From an uncultured Eubacteriales bacterium (lineage in GTDB: Bacteria; Bacillota; Clostridia; Oscillospirales; Oscillospiraceae), in assembly GCA_900546295.1 (NCBI GenBank), contig URCK01000079.1, positions 1 to 6,426 on the forward strand: a DNA stretch of 6,426 nucleotides, given 5' to 3'. The notes below the pieces were generated by a model that was not told where the DNA came from, searched no databases, and saw only the letters and a list, made by a program, of their open reading frames with translations. The first letter of the stretch is position 1. Each line of letters begins with the position of its first letter. Both the position numbers and the translations under genes were made by a program. This document shows positions 4,892 through 6,426 of the stretch, in pieces.

Positions 4892-5785
4892 ATGGACAAG
4901 GCAAGAAAAAATGAGATCATTCACGCGGCGGCGGAGCGCATGGCGGCGAATTATCAGGGGGCGGAGATCCCCATTTACGGCGATGCGCAGCGCATGCCCT
5001 CGCGCGACACGGTCATCGAGATCATCCGCGACTGTCAGAAGCTGTTCTTCCCGGTCTATTACGGCAACCGCGACCTTTTAAAGCTGCCGCCCGAGCAGTA
5101 CAGCGCGCTTTTGATGGAGCACATCCACGAAAAGCTGACGGCGCAGATCGCGCTGACGATGAGCGAATGCGAGGAGAACGACGCGCGCGCCTACGACATT
5201 GCGAGCGACTTTGTCGCGCGCCTTCCGGCCATTCAGGAGATGCTGCTGAAGGACCTTGCCGCGAACTTTGACGGCGACCCCGCCGCCTACAGCATGGAAG
5301 AGGTCCTGCTCTCCTATCCCGGCATGTTCGCCATCTTCATCTACCGCATTGCCCACGAGCTTTACACGCGCAAGGTCGCGATGATCCCGCGCATGATGTC
5401 GGAGTACGCCCACTCGCAGACCGGTATCGACATCAACCCCGGCGCGACCATCGGCGAATATTTCTTCATCGACCACGGCACGGGCGTGGTCGTGGGCGAG
5501 ACGAGCATCATCGGCGACAATGTCAAGCTCTATCAGGGCGCGACGCTCGGCGCGCTCTCGCCCGCGGGCATGCCGACCAACCCCGGCGTCCGCCGCCACC
5601 CGAAGGTCGGCAACAACGTCGTCCTCTACGCGAACTCCACGCTTCTCGGCGGCGCGACGGAGATCGGCGACAATGTCATCGTCGGCGGTAACGCGTTCCT
5701 GACCTCCTCGGTCGAGCCGGACACGATCGTGAGCGTCAAGACCCCGGAGCTGACCTTCCGCGGCAAGCGACGCAAGGAAGAATGA
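4892..5785 (+). CDS. cysE: Serine O-acetyltransferase (EpsC/CysE type)
   Basis: Transfers acetyl from acetyl-CoA to L-serine, giving O-acetylserine for cysteine synthesis in the cytoplasm. The 297-residue protein has a helical N-terminal region (1-165) and a left-handed beta-helix of hexapeptide repeats (about 175-280). Signature elements: GIDINPGATIG with D180, FFIDHGTGVVVGET with H195 (matching the E. coli catalytic Asp and His), DNVKLYQGATLGALS, and RRHPKVG with H236. The C-terminus ends SVKTPELTFR plus a basic tail and lacks both the GVPA motif and the terminal isoleucine that docks E. coli CysE into CysK, so formation of that complex is doubtful. Start: GGGAGGG (4879-4885) lies 6 nt before the ATG; the in-frame TTG at 4877 overlaps it and is rejected. 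The stop overlaps the next gene's start (ATGA). Confidence 0.93.
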   Translation: MDKARKNEIIHAAAERMAANYQGAEIPIYGDAQRMPSRDTVIEIIRDCQKLFFPVYYGNRDLLKLPPEQYSALLMEHIHEKLTAQIALTMSECEENDARAYDIASDFVARLPAIQEMLLKDLAANFDGDPAAYSMEEVLLSYPGMFAIFIYRIAHELYTRKVAMIPRMMSEYAHSQTGIDINPGATIGEYFFIDHGTGVVVGETSIIGDNVKLYQGATLGALSPAGMPTNPGVRRHPKVGNNVVLYANSTLLGGATEIGDNVIVGGNAFLTSSVEPDTIVSVKTPELTFRGKRRKEE

Positions 5786-6255
5786 TCCTGACGGAAAGCA
5801 CGCGCCTCCGCCTGCGGACGATGCGCCGCGGCGATCTGGAGGAGTTGTATGCCCTGCTTTCGGACGCTGAGGTGATGCGCTGGCTGGAGCCGCCCTTTAC
5901 GCGCGAACAGACGGAGCGGTTTTTGCAGCAGGCGGGGCTCTCCGATCCGCCGCTCATCTATGCTGCGGAAAATGCGGAGGGGGAGTTCCTCGGTTATGCC
6001 ATCTATCACGACTATGACGATCACAGCCGGGAGCTTGGCTGGGTGCTCAAACGGTCTGCGTGGCGCAAGGGCTATGCAGACGAAATGACGGCTCTTCTGA
6101 CTATGCTTGCGCGGCGGGAGGGGAAGGACGCCGTGATCGAATGCATCCCCGAACAAACCGTGAGCGCGCACATCGCGCGCAGGCACGGCTTTTCCTACAA
6201 TGGCAGTGCAAACGGCCTTGACATTTACCGCCGGACGATCACGGGAATATCTTGA
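5782..6255 (+). CDS. GNAT-family N-acetyltransferase (RimJ/RimL-like)
   Basis: A 157-residue acetyltransferase of the Acetyltransf_3 (RimJ/RimL) type. Visible: the N-terminal TESTRLRLRTMRRGDLEELYAL strand-helix pattern, ELGWVLKRSAWRKGYADE (84-101), which holds the acetyl-CoA pyrophosphate loop (WRKGYA, 94-99), and the C-terminal VSAHIARRHGF (about 125-135), the counterpart of the usual NxxSxxxxxRxGF. The substrate cannot be inferred; family members acetylate ribosomal-protein N-termini, small amines or antibiotics. It overlaps cysE by four bases (ATGA), so it is translated by reinitiation from cysE and shares its promoter. No independent ribosome binding site is obvious beyond GGAAG within the cysE 3' end (5776-5780), which is very close. 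A link to cysteine metabolism is possible but unsupported. Confidence 0.9.
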   Translation: MILTESTRLRLRTMRRGDLEELYALLSDAEVMRWLEPPFTREQTERFLQQAGLSDPPLIYAAENAEGEFLGYAIYHDYDDHSRELGWVLKRSAWRKGYADEMTALLTMLARREGKDAVIECIPEQTVSAHIARRHGFSYNGSANGLDIYRRTITGIS

Positions 6256-6280
6256 CTTTACGCACATGGTATGCTAAAAT
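6252..6280 (+). promoter_or_regulatory. Extended -10 sigma-A promoter of the SCIFF-like peptide gene
   Basis: TTGACT (6252-6257), a 17-bp spacer, and TAAAAT (6275-6280) preceded by TGC (extended -10). The -35 overlaps the stop codon of the GNAT gene. Transcription would start near 6287, giving a leader of roughly 73 nt. A small GCGG-GTGGT-CCGC hairpin (6306-6318) is possible in the leader, but it is too weak to call a regulatory element. Confidence 0.8.
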
Positions 6281-6359
6281 TTTTCCGATTTTGAGGTGAC
6301 TGTCTGCGGGTGGTCCGCCGGGAAATCCATTAGAATCTGATAGATTGGAGATGCGTATC

Positions 6360-6426
6360 ATGGAAAGAATTAAGACTCTCGAGACTCGTAGCCTGTGCGA
6401 CAGCGCCAAGAACGGCGGCTGCGGCG
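6360..6426 (+). CDS. scfA: SCIFF ranthipeptide precursor, N-terminal part only (cut by window end)
   Basis: The first 22 codons of a gene that runs off the window. The translation begins MERIKTLETRSLCDSAKNGG followed by Cys-Gly. This matches my memory of the SCIFF family (six cysteines in forty-five residues): an I/V-K-T-L-x-T leader, then a cysteine-rich core starting GGCGEC in Oscillospirales members. SCIFF peptides are modified by a radical SAM maturase that makes thioether cross-links (ranthipeptides, six-cysteine type), usually encoded right after the precursor. GGAG (6347-6350) lies 9 nt before the ATG; an in-frame ATG at 6351 abuts the GGAG and is unlikely to be used. A dedicated strong promoter fits a peptide made in quantity. 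Two cysteines (C13, C21) are visible; the rest lie outside, so the family call rests on the N-terminus. Confidence 0.75.
   Translation, partial: MERIKTLETRSLCDSAKNGGCG

Noticed and set aside
5078..6267. Minus-strand open frames of 173 and 213 codons opposite cysE and the GNAT gene
   Set aside because: Shadows of two well-supported genes; the translations are arginine- and alanine-rich with no domains.
6281..6359. Possible riboswitch or leader peptide before the SCIFF-like gene
   Set aside because: Only a weak 4-bp hairpin is visible, with no terminator and no known aptamer core. A 14-codon GTG frame (6296 onward) lacks a convincing ribosome binding site.

Overview
The window reads as a stretch of a Clostridia chromosome, most likely from the Oscillospirales (gut Oscillospiraceae/Ruminococcaceae type). 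The support is consensus sigma-A promoters with 17-bp spacers, strong AGGAGG-type ribosome binding sites, GC-rich coding sequence with AT-rich gaps, an EpsC-type serine acetyltransferase, and at the right edge the first codons of what looks like a SCIFF ranthipeptide precursor, a marker of Clostridia. The genus cannot be settled from this sequence.

Left part (1-1420): the end of an integrated mobile element. A complete tyrosine recombinase (148-1299) reads toward the 3' end of a tRNA-Arg(ACG) gene on the minus strand (1417-1493). A perfect 16-bp hairpin abuts the tRNA CCA, and two short direct repeats lie between the integrase and the tRNA. This is the usual geometry of a prophage or integrative element inserted into a tRNA 3' end. 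The rest of the element lies left of base 1, and the second attachment site is not in the window.

Middle (1500-3684): divergent promoters drive the tRNA leftward and, rightward, a tight two-gene operon: a MoxR-family AAA+ ATPase and a CoxE-like von Willebrand factor A protein. Together they form an ATPase/metal-adhesion chaperone pair of unknown client.

Next (3685-4812): a compact cluster, by eye lower in GC at its start. It holds two copies of a 13-bp repeat with a dyad (candidate operator), a membrane-anchored XRE-type regulator, a 35-codon reading frame that has a strong ribosome binding site but is broken by one base, and an unrecognised single-pass secreted or membrane-anchored protein. 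The broken frame is joined to the last gene by a TGATG stop/start overlap. A strong intrinsic terminator closes the cluster.

Right (4824-6426): an extended -10 promoter drives serine O-acetyltransferase (first step of cysteine synthesis), whose stop overlaps the start of a RimJ/RimL-like GNAT acetyltransferase (ATGA). A new extended -10 promoter overlapping the GNAT stop drives the SCIFF-like peptide gene, cut off by the window end after 22 codons; its radical SAM maturase would be expected just outside.

The least explained parts are the regulator / broken small frame / anchored protein cluster and its repeat pair. The most clearly identifiable specialised system is the ranthipeptide locus beginning at the right edge.
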